Source: an uncultured Oscillibacter sp.
GTDB taxonomy: Bacteria > Bacillota > Clostridia > Oscillospirales > Oscillospiraceae
Assembly (NCBI GenBank): GCA_900548505.1
Contig: URKI01000003.1
Coordinates: forward strand, 1 to 64,000
Direction of reading: 5' to 3'
Length of the DNA: 64,000 nt
Under the pieces are notes generated by a model that worked only from the letters and a program-made list of their open reading frames with translations, was not told the origin of the DNA and ran no database searches. Shown here piece after piece: positions 18,105 to 26,685 of this stretch (its first letter is position 1; every line of letters starts with the position of its first letter). A program made the position numbers and the translations under genes.

Positions 18105-18665
18105 TCAGTCGAAATATTCCACCACCGCGTAGACTCCGTGGTGCAGGGAATCCAGCAGCTGACTCAGCAGGCTGGGTTCGGCCTCCTCATAGACCACGGC
18201 GCTGTCGCCTTCGCTCAGATCGATGTAATAGATCTGGCTGCTGCTGGGCTTGCTCATGCCGGCCGACTCGGCGGCCTCCTTGATGGTGTTCAGGTCGAAC
18301 ATCCGCTCATACTGGGCTGTGAGGATCACGTTCTCCTCCTCCAGCTGGGCAAGCTCATTCTGCAGGCTCACCGTCTCCGCCGACAGGGCGGTCAGCTGGA
18401 CGTAGCTCAAAAGCACCAGCACGGCCAGCGCGGCTACCGCGCCGAAGCCCAACACGGAAAAGACGGACAGGGACTGCTTTTCGCGCACCTGCACCTTGGA
18501 GATGCTGCGGACCTTGGGCCGCTCCAGTGCCTGCTCCTGCCGGCGGGGCAGTTCCCCCGCGTGGCGCAGCTCGCGCTCCCGAAGCTCCCGGTCCAGGTCA
18601 TATGCCAGATTGCCGTAAACTGCGCCGCTCTGCCGGTAACGCAGTTCCTTTGCCGCTGAAGCCAA
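18105..18665 (-). CDS. ftsL: FtsL-like divisome protein
   Basis: 186 residues from a TTG at 18663-18665, supported by GAGGAGGGACTCAGG just upstream. A basic, Arg/Glu-rich cytoplasmic tail of about 60 residues, one membrane span near 68-90, a short coiled coil (AETVSLQNELAQLEEENVIL) and a distal extension. Position between rsmH and the PBP is the ftsL slot. The cytoplasmic tail and C-terminal extension are longer than in Bacillus FtsL (117 residues), so sequence identity alone would be weak evidence. Confidence 0.82.
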   Translation of the reverse strand: MASAAKELRYRQSGAVYGNLAYDLDRELRERELRHAGELPRRQEQALERPKVRSISKVQVREKQSLSVFSVLGFGAVAALAVLVLLSYVQLTALSAETVSLQNELAQLEEENVILTAQYERMFDLNTIKEAAESAGMSKPSSSQIYYIDLSEGDSAVVYEEAEPSLLSQLLDSLHHGVYAVVEYFD

Positions 18666-18718
18666 CCTGAGTCCCTCCTCATTTTATCACACACAGGGCT
18701 TGTCCCAACAAGGCCCTC

Positions 18719-19666
18719 TCAAAGTTCATTTCCTGCACATTTCTCCGCCACGCGCAGCTTGGCGCTGCGGGCACGGGGATTTTCCTCCAGCTCCTTGGCG
18801 CCGGAGACGATGGGTTTTCGGTTCACGAGTCTGACCCGAGGCTTCTTTCCGCACACGCACACCGGATATTCCGGCGGGCAGGTGCAGCCTCTGGCCATAT
18901 CCTGCATGGCCCGCTTGACGATGCGGTCCTCCAGGGAGTGGAACGTGATCACCGCCAGCCGTCCGCCGCTGCGGAGGTTGTCCACCGCAGAAGTCAGCAT
19001 GGGCGGCAGCTCGTCCAGCTCGCCGTTGACGGCGATGCGGATGGCCTGGAAGCTGCGCTTGGCCGGGTGCTGCTTTTCCCGCAGCGCCGATGGCGGCATA
19101 GCGCCCTTGATGATGTCCACCAGTTCCAGAGTCGTCTCCACGGCCCTTTCTTCCCGCACCCGGACGATGGCCCGGGCAATGGCGGGCGCGTAGCGCTCCT
19201 CGCCGTACTCATACAGGATGCGCCGCAGCTCGTCGCCGCTCCAGGTGTTCACCACCTCATAGGCAGTCAGGGCCGCGTCCCGGTCCATGCGCATGTCCAG
19301 CGGGGCGTCCTGCATATAGGAAAAGCCCCTCGATGCGTCATCCAGCTGCGGAGAGGAGACGCCTAGGTCGAAGAGCATACCGTCCGCAGCCTCCACGCCT
19401 GCCTGGCGCAGCACGTCCGCCAGAGAGGAGAAGTTGCTGTGGACCAGCGTCACACGGTCCAGATAAGGCGCCAGACGGACCTTCGCCGCGTCGATGGCAG
19501 CCATGTCCCGGTCGATGCAGATGAGGCGCCCGGTGGTCAGGCGCTTTGCGATCTCCAGAGAATGGCCGGCACGGCCCAGCGTCCCGTCCACATAGATCCC
19601 GTCGGGACGGATGCACAGCGCCTGGATGCATTCTTCCAGCAGCACAGGCTGATGGGTGTATTCCAC
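18719..19666 (-). CDS. rsmH: 16S rRNA (cytosine(1402)-N4)-methyltransferase
   Basis: 315 residues from the GTG at 19664-19666, giving MEYTHQPVLLEE, the typical family start, with GGGGGTGA 5 nt upstream. A GTG three codons earlier is possible. The SAM motif DGTLGRAGHS and the GGRLAVITFHSLEDRIVK block near the C-terminus are diagnostic. The start lies inside a few bases of the mraZ stop, so translation is coupled. Confidence 0.96.
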   Translation of the reverse strand: MEYTHQPVLLEECIQALCIRPDGIYVDGTLGRAGHSLEIAKRLTTGRLICIDRDMAAIDAAKVRLAPYLDRVTLVHSNFSSLADVLRQAGVEAADGMLFDLGVSSPQLDDASRGFSYMQDAPLDMRMDRDAALTAYEVVNTWSGDELRRILYEYGEERYAPAIARAIVRVREERAVETTLELVDIIKGAMPPSALREKQHPAKRSFQAIRIAVNGELDELPPMLTSAVDNLRSGGRLAVITFHSLEDRIVKRAMQDMARGCTCPPEYPVCVCGKKPRVRLVNRKPIVSGAKELEENPRARSAKLRVAEKCAGNEL

Positions 19667-19671
19667 GCGTG

Positions 19672-20115
19672 TCACCCCCGGTTCCGGCGGGCACGGGCCA
19701 GGGCATCCATGGCCGCCGCCATATCATTGTTTTCCAGCATGGCCTTTTCGCGCTCTGCCCAGGTATTCTCGTCCCAGATCTCCGCGAAGGTGTTCATGCC
19801 CACGATGGTCGCCGTCTTTTTCAGTCCCGCGTACTTGCGCAGCGTGGCGGGGATCAGCACCCGCCCCTGTGCGTCCGGCTCGCAGGCCACGGCGTTGGCA
19901 TAGAGGAGCGCCAGTGCCCGGGCCTCCGTGTAGGGCAGCTCATCCATATCTTCAGACATCTGCTCCCACTTGGCCTCCGGGTAGATGGTCAGGCACCCCT
20001 CCGCGCCGATGGTGATGTAAAACAGGTTTCCAAGGATCTCCCGCATGGCGGAAGGGATCACCAGACGGCCTTTGGAGTCGATGCTGTTGTTGGATTTTCC
20101 CATCAGCCGCGCCAT
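19672..20115 (-). CDS. mraZ: Transcriptional regulator MraZ
   Basis: 147 residues, first gene of the division cluster. Two SpoVT/AbrB-like repeats: N-terminal [16 protein letters not shown] and C-terminal [18 protein letters not shown], the paired DxKGR motifs of MraZ. It forms a ring that binds short direct repeats in its own promoter and adjusts expression of the cluster. Candidate binding repeats are at 20185-20199. Confidence 0.97.
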   Translation of the reverse strand: MARLMGKSNNSIDSKGRLVIPSAMREILGNLFYITIGAEGCLTIYPEAKWEQMSEDMDELPYTEARALALLYANAVACEPDAQGRVLIPATLRKYAGLKKTATIVGMNTFAEIWDENTWAEREKAMLENNDMAAAMDALARARRNRG

Positions 20116-20184
20116 GGCCGTCCCCCCTTTTTCCTGTTTTCAGGGGCGATTTTGGGCTCAAATGACACTCAGCCACCTAAACTA

Positions 20185-20239
20185 CCCACAAATCCCCACC
20201 GTTATTTTCGAGTATAAGCGATATAATTCAGGATTGCAA
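20185..20239 (-). promoter_or_regulatory. mraZ promoter and MraZ-type direct repeats
   Basis: Minus strand TTGCAA (20234-20239), 17 bp, TATACT (20211-20216). Downstream, GTGGG occurs at 20195-20199 and 20185-20189 with an exact 10-bp period, and a weaker GGTGG follows near 20173. E. coli MraZ binds TGGGN repeats with this spacing. The promoter is seen directly; MraZ binding is inferred. Confidence 0.8.
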
Positions 20240-20310
20240 GGATTTTTTTCCGACTTGAAACCCGGTAAAACGGGGAATTTTCTCTAAAAATTATCCTTTT
20301 TTACGTATTT

Positions 20311-20324
20311 AAAACACATGTTCG
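20311..20324 (-). promoter_or_regulatory. LexA (SOS) box-like sequence
   Basis: CGAACATGTGTTTT on the minus strand fits the Gram-positive SOS consensus CGAACRNRYGTTYC except for the last base. It lies about 70 bp upstream of the mraZ -35, so control would need a second promoter (a poor GATAAT -10 lies near 20290). Confidence 0.35.
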
Positions 20325-20358
20325 ATTTTCGATTGGGCAGTTTACGTAAAATAGTAAA

Positions 20359-20401
20359 GAGCCTCTGGCACAAGATATTGTGCCAGAGGCTCTGTTTTTT
20401 T
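20359..20401. terminator. Strong terminator downstream of the coiled-coil gene
   Basis: A perfect 15-bp stem (20359-20373 with 20378-20392) and GATA loop. The plus side ends in T7; the minus side has a looser TTTACTATTTT. It would insulate the rsmD operon from mraZ. Confidence 0.88.
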
Positions 20402-20493
20402 ACTTTTTTCGCAAAATATTGTTAGTGCCAAAAAAGTTTCCTAAAATGTTTCGTCGTTTTTTACAAATTTTTAAAGGTTATGGTCGACTCCGC

Positions 20494-21030
20494 TCAGGCC
20501 TCGCCGGCCCCTTCCTGTACGTCGTTCTTTCCCTCCAGCTTGTCCCGCTGCTCCTGCATCTTGGCGGCGGAGGCGGAACGGAACCGGACCCGGGACTGTT
20601 TGACCTCGTCCAGGGCCGCCTGGACGGCCTCTTCCGTGCGGGCCAGGGCGTCCTCAGCGTACTCGTTGGCCACCTGATAGAGCTGGCGGGAGCGGTCCTC
20701 CGCCCGGGCCACGATCTGACGGGCCTTCTCCTTGGCGGCATAGAGCACCTCGCTCTCGGAGACCTTGGTCTTGGCCTCCAGCTCCGCCTGGCGCATCATG
20801 CGCTCCACGTCCCGCTTGGCGTCGTCCACAAATTTTTCACGGGCGGCCAGAAGCTCCTGGGCCCGCTTGATCTCCACAGGCAGCTGGGCCCGCAGTTCAT
20901 CCAGAAGATCCAGCAGCTCGTCCCGGTCCACCATGCTCATGTTGGGCTTGAGGGCAGGAGACTTAGCGTCCTCGATCCGCTCGTAAATCATATCGATCAA
21001 TCGATTGATGTCATTGGCCAATTCGATCAT
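20494..21030 (-). CDS. Coiled-coil protein, ATP synthase b-subunit-like
   Basis: 178 residues, almost entirely charged helix: a short N-terminal region (MIELANDINRLIDMIYERIE), then a continuous coiled coil from about residue 55 to 165 rich in Ala, Glu, Arg and Lys. No membrane span, so it is not a true F0 b subunit although searches may call it ATPase. Starts inside the coaD stop (ATGA overlap). Similar genes follow coaD in many clostridia. DivIVA- or Smc-like scaffolding is possible; function unknown. Confidence 0.75.
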   Translation of the reverse strand: MIELANDINRLIDMIYERIEDAKSPALKPNMSMVDRDELLDLLDELRAQLPVEIKRAQELLAAREKFVDDAKRDVERMMRQAELEAKTKVSESEVLYAAKEKARQIVARAEDRSRQLYQVANEYAEDALARTEEAVQAALDEVKQSRVRFRSASAAKMQEQRDKLEGKNDVQEGAGEA

Positions 21031-21518
21031 CCTTCTTTCTTCTCAGTCAGCTCCCGCACCAGGGGAATGATGGACGCGGGCAGATATTTTTCCAGCGGCT
21101 GGCCGTAGCGGATCATCTCCCGCGCCATGGAGGAGCTGAAGTGCTGGTAGGCCGCGGAGGCGGGCAGCAGCATGGTCTCCAGTCCGGGGTGGATGTCCTG
21201 ATTGATGAGGGCCAGCTGGTATTCCACATCAAAATCCGACGTGTTGCGCACGCCCCGCACGATGGCGGCGGCGCCGCGGCGGACGGCATAGTCCGCCAGA
21301 AGCCCGGAAAAGAGCTCTGCCTCCACATTGGGCAGCTCCGCCACAGCGGTGCGCACCAGCAGGAGCTTTTCCTCCGGGGTGAACATTTGGTTTTTCTTCT
21401 CCGCGTTGGGGCTGACGCACACATACACCTTATCAAAGCAGGCGGCGCTGCGCTGGATGATATCCAGGTGGCCCAGGGTGATGGGGTCAAAGCTGCCCGA
21501 GCAAACGGCTGTTTTCAT
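21027..21518 (-). CDS. coaD: Phosphopantetheine adenylyltransferase
   Basis: 163 residues, normal length. Penultimate step of coenzyme A synthesis: ATP plus 4'-phosphopantetheine to dephospho-CoA. Conserved SGSFDPITLGHLDII holds the nucleotidyltransferase (T/H)xGH motif; RGVRNTSDFDVE and the SSSMAREM motif complete the active site. Three nt after rsmD and overlapping the next gene, so an operon. Confidence 0.97.
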   Translation of the reverse strand: MKTAVCSGSFDPITLGHLDIIQRSAACFDKVYVCVSPNAEKKNQMFTPEEKLLLVRTAVAELPNVEAELFSGLLADYAVRRGAAAIVRGVRNTSDFDVEYQLALINQDIHPGLETMLLPASAAYQHFSSSMAREMIRYGQPLEKYLPASIIPLVRELTEKKEG

Positions 21519-21521
21519 GGG

Positions 21522-22085
21522 TCATTCCTCGTTTTGTTCGTTTCCGCTGCGGCGGTACATGGTCACGGCGATCTTGCCGTAGCGGTAGGTCTTGTGGAGA
21601 CGGTAGGGCGCGGAAAGAGCCGGCATGGTCCGCTCCACAGGGTGTTCCGCCATTATTATACCATGCGGGTTGAGAATGTCAAACTTTGCGATGTGGGCAA
21701 TGGCCGGCTCCAGAAGGCCGGCGGCATAGGGCGGGTCCAGGAAAATAATGTCAAATTTCTCCCGCAGCCCCTTCAGAAATTCCATGGAATCGGCGCTCAC
21801 CACCCGGGCCCGGTCGGTCAGCTCCGTGACCTTCAGGTTCTCCCGGATGAGCTTGACCGCGTCGGCGCGCCGGTCCACGAACACCGCCTCCGCCGCCCCG
21901 CGGCTCAGGCACTCGATGCCAAGCTGGCCGGTGCCTGCGAACAGGTCCAGCACGCGGCGGCCCTCGATGTCAAATTGCAGGGCGCTGAACAGACCCTCTT
22001 TCACCCGGTCGGTGGTGGGGCGGGTCTCCATCCCCTCCAGTTCTTTCAATCGGCGGCCTCTGGCCGTGCCGGTGATCACGCGCAT
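21522..22085 (-). CDS. rsmD: 16S rRNA (guanine(966)-N2)-methyltransferase
   Basis: 187 residues. N-terminal ITGTARGRRLK, SAM-binding VLDLFAGTGQLGIECLSRGA and catalytic FLDPPYAAG are all present. ATG has AAAGGAG upstream. It is the usual partner of coaD in Firmicutes. Transcribed from a near-consensus promoter at 22140-22168. Confidence 0.96.
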   Translation of the reverse strand: MRVITGTARGRRLKELEGMETRPTTDRVKEGLFSALQFDIEGRRVLDLFAGTGQLGIECLSRGAAEAVFVDRRADAVKLIRENLKVTELTDRARVVSADSMEFLKGLREKFDIIFLDPPYAAGLLEPAIAHIAKFDILNPHGIIMAEHPVERTMPALSAPYRLHKTYRYGKIAVTMYRRSGNEQNEE

Positions 22086-22139
22086 GCCATTTCTCCTTTC
22101 GCCGCCCCTTTTGGGGCAGCTGCGTCAAAACTGTTCTTT

Positions 22140-22168
22140 ATTTTACGGCAAACAAGCCTGTATTTCAA
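22140..22168 (-). promoter_or_regulatory. rsmD operon promoter
   Basis: Minus strand TTGAAA (22163-22168), 17 bp, TAAAAT (22140-22145), about 55 nt before rsmD. Confidence 0.8.
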
Positions 22169-22203
22169 TAGGCGGCGGCCGGTTTTGCCATTGTTTTTAG
22201 GTC

Positions 22204-22232
22204 TTGTGCTTTACGGCTGTTTCGTTTATAAT
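22204..22232 (+). promoter_or_regulatory. asp23-fakA promoter
   Basis: TTGTGC (22204-22209), 17 bp, TATAAT (22227-22232), divergent from the rsmD promoter. It leaves a leader of about 95 nt. Confidence 0.82.
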
Positions 22233-22333
22233 GTACTTCTAAAAGTGTATGCTACTTTAGTGACTTTCTGCAAGGCATAGAGGCCGCGGCTCCGCGTCCC
22301 TCTGACAATACTGGGAAAAGAAAGGACGTTCTC

Positions 22334-22684
22334 ATGATTCAATTCAAATCTGATCAAGGTGAGATCTCCGTCAGCAGCGCCGTATTTTCCAACATTACCG
22401 GCATCGCCGCCACCAACTGCTTCGGCGTCAAGGGCATGGCATACCGCTCCATGACCGACGGACTGGTGCACCTGCTGCGGCGGGAGGCCATGAGCAAAGG
22501 CGTTAACATCACCTACCACGACGACAACTCCATTTCCATTGAGCTCCACATTGTTGTGGAAAACGGCGTCAACCTTCCGGCTGTATGCAGCTCCATCATG
22601 AACGAGGTGCGCTACGTCGTCACCAAAAACACCGGCGTCACCGTCAAGGCGGTGGACGTGTGCGTGGATTCCATGACGCTGTGA
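22334..22684 (+). CDS. Asp23/Gls24 family envelope protein
   Basis: 116 residues, an Asp23/Gls24 domain throughout (GEISVSSAVFSNITGIAATN; a VKAVDVCVDSM-type final strand). In Firmicutes this small protein (YloU in Bacillus) is paired with a DAK-domain kinase, as here with a 16-nt gap. Role in envelope homeostasis or lipid metabolism is suggested, not proven. Confidence 0.9.
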   Translation: MIQFKSDQGEISVSSAVFSNITGIAATNCFGVKGMAYRSMTDGLVHLLRREAMSKGVNITYHDDNSISIELHIVVENGVNLPAVCSSIMNEVRYVVTKNTGVTVKAVDVCVDSMTL

Positions 22685-22700
22685 GGGAGGAAGACAACCA

Positions 22701-24392
22701 ATGAACGAACAGATCACCGGCGCGGTGTTCAAGCAGATGGTGCTCCACGGCGCCGCCGCCATCACCGCGCATAAGCAGGCCATCAACGACCTGAACGTAT
22801 TCCCCGTGCCCGACGGAGACACGGGCACCAACATGTCCATGACCATCGGCGCCGCCGTCACCGAGCTGCGCAAGGCCTCTCCCGCCACGCTGGACCAGGC
22901 CGCCTCCGTGACCGCCTCCGCCCTGCTGCGGGGCGCCCGCGGCAACTCCGGCGTCATTCTCTCCCTGCTGTTCCGGGGCCTTTCCAAGGGCCTCAAGGGC
23001 TGCGAGAGTGCCGACGCCGCCACCTTCGCCGCCGCCATGCAGGAGGGCGTGTCCGCTGCCTACAAGGCGGTGATGAAGCCCGCCGAGGGCACGGTGCTGA
23101 CGGTGTCCCGTCTGGCCGCCAAGGCTGCGGTGGACGCCGCCGTGGAGGAGTCTGATGTGGAAAAGGTGCTGGAAGCAGCCATCTGCCAGGGCAACGAGGC
23201 GCTGGCCCAGACCATCGACATGAACCCCGTTTTGAAAAAGGCGGGCGTGGTGGACGCAGGCGGCAAGGGCTACCTGCTGATCCTGGAGGGTATGCTTGCC
23301 GAGCTTCGCGGCGAGCCCATGCCCGAGACCGAGGCCGACAGTGAGCCCCAGAAGGAGAAGGCCGACTTTGTGGCCATGGCCGCCGAGGAGATCACCTTTG
23401 CCTTCGACACGGTGTTCATCGTCCGCAAGGCCACGGCCGACATCTCCCTGGAGCCTCTGCGCACCTATCTCAACAGCATCGGCGACAGCCTGGTCATCGG
23501 TGAGGACGACGAGGCCTTCAAGGTCCACGTCCACACCAACATCCCCGGCAGCGCCCTGAACGAGGCCCAGAAGTACGGCACGCTGGAGCTGGCCAAGATC
23601 GAGAACATGCGCACCCAGGCCGACGATCTGGCCGCCGGCAAGCATGTCCAGAGCACCGACGACCTGGATGCCATCGAAGAGTCCCTGGAGTCCGGCTGTG
23701 AACAGGGCGGCCACGTGGTGGCCGAGCCGGAAAAGCCCTACGGCTTTTTGGCCGTGTGCGCCGGCGAGGGCCTGGCCGCTGTGTTCCGGGATCTGGGCGC
23801 CGACGGCGTAGTCTCCGGCGGACAGACCATGAACCCCTCCACGGAGAGCCTGCTGGAGGGCGTGGACAAGATCCCCGCCGAGACGGTGTTCATCCTGCCC
23901 AACAACTCCAACATCATCATGGCCGCCCAGCAGTGCGCCGCCCTGACGGAAAAGCGCGTGGTGGTCATTCCCTCCAAGACCGTTCCCCAGGGCATCACCG
24001 CCATGATGAACGTGGACTTCGAGGCGCCCGATGCCGAGACGCTGGAGGCCGCCATGACCGAGAGCCTTTCCACCGTCTCCACCGCCCAGATCACCTATGC
24101 CGCCCGCAACTCCGACTTTGACGGCTTCGACATCAAGGCCGGCGACTATCTGGCTTTGATGGAGGGCAAGCTCTTCGGCACCGACGGCAATCTGGACACC
24201 CTGCTGGAGAACCTGGCAGCCAGCGCCCGGGAGAAGGAGGCCTCCTTCATCTCCTTGTACTTCGGCGAGGATGTTTCTGAGGAGGACGCCCAGAAGGCGG
24301 CCGCCGTTTTCGAGCAGGCCTGCCCCGAGGCAGAGGTTGCTGTCCTCTCCGGCGGTCAGCCTGTGTACTATTATATTATTTCCATGGAGTAA
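22701..24392 (+). CDS. fakA: DAK2-domain fatty acid kinase, FakA/YloV family
   Basis: 563 residues. The N-terminal DhaL/DAK2 ATP-binding domain has the Mg-binding NVFPVPDGDTGTNMS motif near residue 37. A middle domain and C-terminal EDD-like catalytic domain (about residues 330-560, with GGQTMNPSTESLLEG) follow. In Staphylococcus FakA phosphorylates exogenous fatty acids presented by a FakB carrier; no fakB is in this window. Co-transcribed with asp23 and closed by a strong terminator. Confidence 0.93.
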   Translation: MNEQITGAVFKQMVLHGAAAITAHKQAINDLNVFPVPDGDTGTNMSMTIGAAVTELRKASPATLDQAASVTASALLRGARGNSGVILSLLFRGLSKGLKGCESADAATFAAAMQEGVSAAYKAVMKPAEGTVLTVSRLAAKAAVDAAVEESDVEKVLEAAICQGNEALAQTIDMNPVLKKAGVVDAGGKGYLLILEGMLAELRGEPMPETEADSEPQKEKADFVAMAAEEITFAFDTVFIVRKATADISLEPLRTYLNSIGDSLVIGEDDEAFKVHVHTNIPGSALNEAQKYGTLELAKIENMRTQADDLAAGKHVQSTDDLDAIEESLESGCEQGGHVVAEPEKPYGFLAVCAGEGLAAVFRDLGADGVVSGGQTMNPSTESLLEGVDKIPAETVFILPNNSNIIMAAQQCAALTEKRVVVIPSKTVPQGITAMMNVDFEAPDAETLEAAMTESLSTVSTAQITYAARNSDFDGFDIKAGDYLALMEGKLFGTDGNLDTLLENLAASAREKEASFISLYFGEDVSEEDAQKAAAVFEQACPEAEVAVLSGGQPVYYYIISME

Positions 24393-24399
24393 GGCTTTG

Positions 24400-24431
24400 G
24401 GGCCGCCGCGGATGCGGCGGCCCGTTTTTTT
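24400..24431 (+). terminator. Terminator after fakA
   Basis: GGGCCGCCGC pairs with GCGGCGGCCC (10 bp, 4-nt loop), followed by GTTTTTTT. Confidence 0.93.
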
Positions 24432-24448
24432 GAAAGGAGGCGCGTCCC

Positions 24449-24925
24449 ATGTCTCTTCGGCTCGTATCCCTCCTGGCTCTGGTGCCCGGTCTCATCGGGT
24501 ATCTTGTAAACAGCCTGCTATCCCGGACCCTCTCCGGCCCCGCCTGGGCTTTTGCCGCGACCTTTTACCTCCAGGCACCCCTGACCGCGGCGTTCTGCCT
24601 GTGGCTGGGGTACCGGTGTGCTCGCTCCCACTATCCCTTCCCCGCCGCTCTGGCCGCCTCCCAGTGGGCCAATGGGCTGAGCTTCCTCCTGTACCTGTGG
24701 CAGTTCCACCTGTGCGATGACGCCGGACGCAGCTTTTTCTGGGCCCTCCTGGCCCAGTGCCCGGCCGGACCGCTTCTTTTCTGGGCCATGCGCATCGTCA
24801 TGCCCTTTTCCGGCGGCACCTGGGCCCAGCCGGAGACCACCATCGCCACAGCGCTGTCCCTGGTGTTTCTGGCGATCCTGTTTTCCCTGGGCTTCTGGTG
24901 GGGACGGCGCAAAAAAACTGCATAA
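24449..24925 (+). CDS. Membrane protein, unknown function
   Basis: 158 residues with four hydrophobic segments (about 4-26, 32-54, 90-116, 130-150) and a basic C-terminal RRKKTA. A good AAAGGAGG site precedes the ATG. No family recognised. It starts only 17 nt after the fakA terminator with no clear promoter of its own, so it may be read by leak-through. Confidence 0.7.
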   Translation: MSLRLVSLLALVPGLIGYLVNSLLSRTLSGPAWAFAATFYLQAPLTAAFCLWLGYRCARSHYPFPAALAASQWANGLSFLLYLWQFHLCDDAGRSFFWALLAQCPAGPLLFWAMRIVMPFSGGTWAQPETTIATALSLVFLAILFSLGFWWGRRKKTA

Positions 24926-24930
24926 TAATA

Positions 24931-24967
24931 AAAAGAGCCCCGATGCACAGCATCGGAGCTCTTTTTT
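24931..24967. terminator. Bidirectional terminator
   Basis: AAAAGAGC-CCGATG pairs with CATCGG-AGCTCTTTT around CACAG, with T-runs both ways. It serves the membrane protein and the convergent sufB. Confidence 0.9.
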
Positions 24968-24974
24968 GTTTTCA

Positions 24975-25901
24975 TCAGGCCAGGAAGCCCTTGAGGATGC
25001 ACTCCTCGGCCTCCTCCTCGGTGAGACCCAGGGTCTCCAGCTTCAAAAGCTGCTCGCCGGCGATCTTGCCGATGGCCGCCTCATGGACCAGCTGCGCCTC
25101 GGTGCAGTTGGCGGTGATGGCGGGGATGGACTTGATCTTGGCGTTGCCCATGATGATGGAGTCACACTGGACATGGCCGAAGCACTTGGCGTTGCCCACC
25201 ATACGGGGATAGAACACCTGGGAGGAATCGTCCTGGGCAACAGAACGGGAGATGACCCGGCCCTTGGCGTCCTCGCCCTCCAGCACGATCTCCATGTCGC
25301 TTTCGGCCACCTGGTCGCCGTGGGTCAGCAGACGCTCGGTGACCACCGCCTCAGCGCCCTTGCCGCAGACGATCTTCGTATAGCGCTTGGTGGAGTCCAC
25401 GCCCCGGATCTGGACGCTGTCCATCTGGATGGTAGCGCCCTCGTCCAGATACACGATGGTCTGGGGATTCATAACCTTGCCTCCCCGGCCGTCGCCCTGG
25501 CCGTAGTGCTTTTCCGCATAGTGGACCCGGGAGTTCTTGCCCACGTGGAACGTATGCACGCCCTCGTGACGGGACTCCTGGTCGCCGCAGTTGTGGATGC
25601 CGCAGCCGGCCACGATCTCCACATCGCAGTTTTCCCCGATGTAGAAGTCGTTGTATACCACTTCCTGGATGCCCGGCTTGGTGATGATGGCGGGAATGTA
25701 GCACTTCTCGCCCACGGTGCCGTCCAGGATGCGGATGTCGATGCCGCTCTTGCCGTCGGTGCGGCTGTCGATCTTGATATGCTCCGTGGACTCCCGGCCG
25801 TCACAGCCGCAGTCCTTGCGGATATTGAAAGCGCCCACAGGCTTGCCCAGCATGTCCGCGATCTTTTCCAGAAGCTCGCGGTCGATCTCGTTTTCCATCA
25901 T
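24975..25901 (-). CDS. sufB: SufB/SufD-family Fe-S scaffold (SmsB-like)
   Basis: 308 residues, shorter than E. coli SufB (495) or SufD (423). The core beta-helix of the SufBD family is present, with HYGQGDGRGGKVMNP, SVAQDDSSQVFYPR and the C-terminal helices (HEAAIGKIAGEQLLKLETLG). The N-terminal domain of SufB is largely missing. Starts inside the sufC stop. Two-gene SufBC systems like this (also called SMS) are known in archaea and clostridia. The protein would build Fe-S clusters on the SufC ATPase; no desulfurase is adjacent. Confidence 0.9.
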   Translation of the reverse strand: MMENEIDRELLEKIADMLGKPVGAFNIRKDCGCDGRESTEHIKIDSRTDGKSGIDIRILDGTVGEKCYIPAIITKPGIQEVVYNDFYIGENCDVEIVAGCGIHNCGDQESRHEGVHTFHVGKNSRVHYAEKHYGQGDGRGGKVMNPQTIVYLDEGATIQMDSVQIRGVDSTKRYTKIVCGKGAEAVVTERLLTHGDQVAESDMEIVLEGEDAKGRVISRSVAQDDSSQVFYPRMVGNAKCFGHVQCDSIIMGNAKIKSIPAITANCTEAQLVHEAAIGKIAGEQLLKLETLGLTEEEAEECILKGFLA

Positions 25902-26641
25902 TGTGCAGCGCCTCCCTTCGTCATGAGCACCGGGCAGCCGCCGGTGGTGTCCGCCAGGATCTGGGGCAGGATGTCCTGTGCGCTGCCCCGGTGGCGGATG
26001 GCTCCGTCACCCACCACGATGACCTCGTCCGCCAGGGAGATGATGCGCTCCTGGTGGGAGATGATGATCATGGTGGCGGTGCCGTTGGCATGGATCTGTT
26101 CAAAGGTCTCCGTCAGCCGGGCGAAGCTCCACAGGTCGATGCCCGCCTCCGGCTCGTCGAAAATCATCAGCTGGCTGTTCCGGGCCAGGATGGAGGCGAT
26201 CTCAATGCGCTTGACCTCGCCGCCGGAGAGGGACACGTCCACTTCGCGGTCCAGATAGTCGTTGGCGCACAGGCCCACCTTGGTCAGGTACTGGCAGCAG
26301 CGGTCCTTGGAGAGCTTTTCATCGCCGCTGGCCAGCGTCAGCAGGTCGCGGACGGTCAGGCCCTTGAACCGGGGGGGCTGCTGGAAGCCGTAGCTGATGC
26401 CCAGGCGCGCCCGCTCCGTGATGCCAAGGTCCGTGATGTCCTGCCCGTTCCAGAGGATCTGGCCGGCGGTGGGCTTCACCAGACCCATGATGATCTTGGC
26501 CAGGGTGGTCTTGCCGCCGCCGTTAGGGCCGGTGAACACCACCAGCTTGTGGTCGTCGATGCTCAGGGAAATATCATTCAAAATACCCAGCGTACTGTCC
26601 CCTTCCTGGACAGTATAGCTGATATGCTTCAGTTCCAGCAT
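25898..26641 (-). CDS. sufC: SufC Fe-S assembly ATPase
   Basis: 247 residues, one ABC domain. Walker A GPNGGGKTTLAK near residue 39, the SLSGGEVKRIEIAS signature, Walker B LMIFDEPEAGID and the H-loop ISHQ are all intact. The signature followed by K-R-x-E and the pairing with SufB-like protein identify SufC rather than a transporter ATPase. Own promoter at 26686-26714. Confidence 0.95.
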   Translation of the reverse strand: MLELKHISYTVQEGDSTLGILNDISLSIDDHKLVVFTGPNGGGKTTLAKIIMGLVKPTAGQILWNGQDITDLGITERARLGISYGFQQPPRFKGLTVRDLLTLASGDEKLSKDRCCQYLTKVGLCANDYLDREVDVSLSGGEVKRIEIASILARNSQLMIFDEPEAGIDLWSFARLTETFEQIHANGTATMIIISHQERIISLADEVIVVGDGAIRHRGSAQDILPQILADTTGGCPVLMTKGGAAQ

Positions 26642-26685
26642 GGAACGAAACCTCCTTCTTGGGAAAAAATGCTCACAGCTTGTCT

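Larger units (their letters stand above)
20116..20493. other. Intergenic control region before mraZ
   Basis: This 378-bp AT-richer gap holds, from mraZ outward, the MraZ repeats, the mraZ promoter, a LexA-like site, two TTTACGTA repeats (near 20300 and 20341) and the terminator hairpin. I see no gene in it. Confidence 0.8.

Noticed and set aside
13692..18659. Plus-strand open frame of 1655 codons
   Set aside because: It is antisense to murE, the PBP and ftsL, which have full motifs and ribosome sites. Long antisense frames are common in GC-rich genes with biased third positions.
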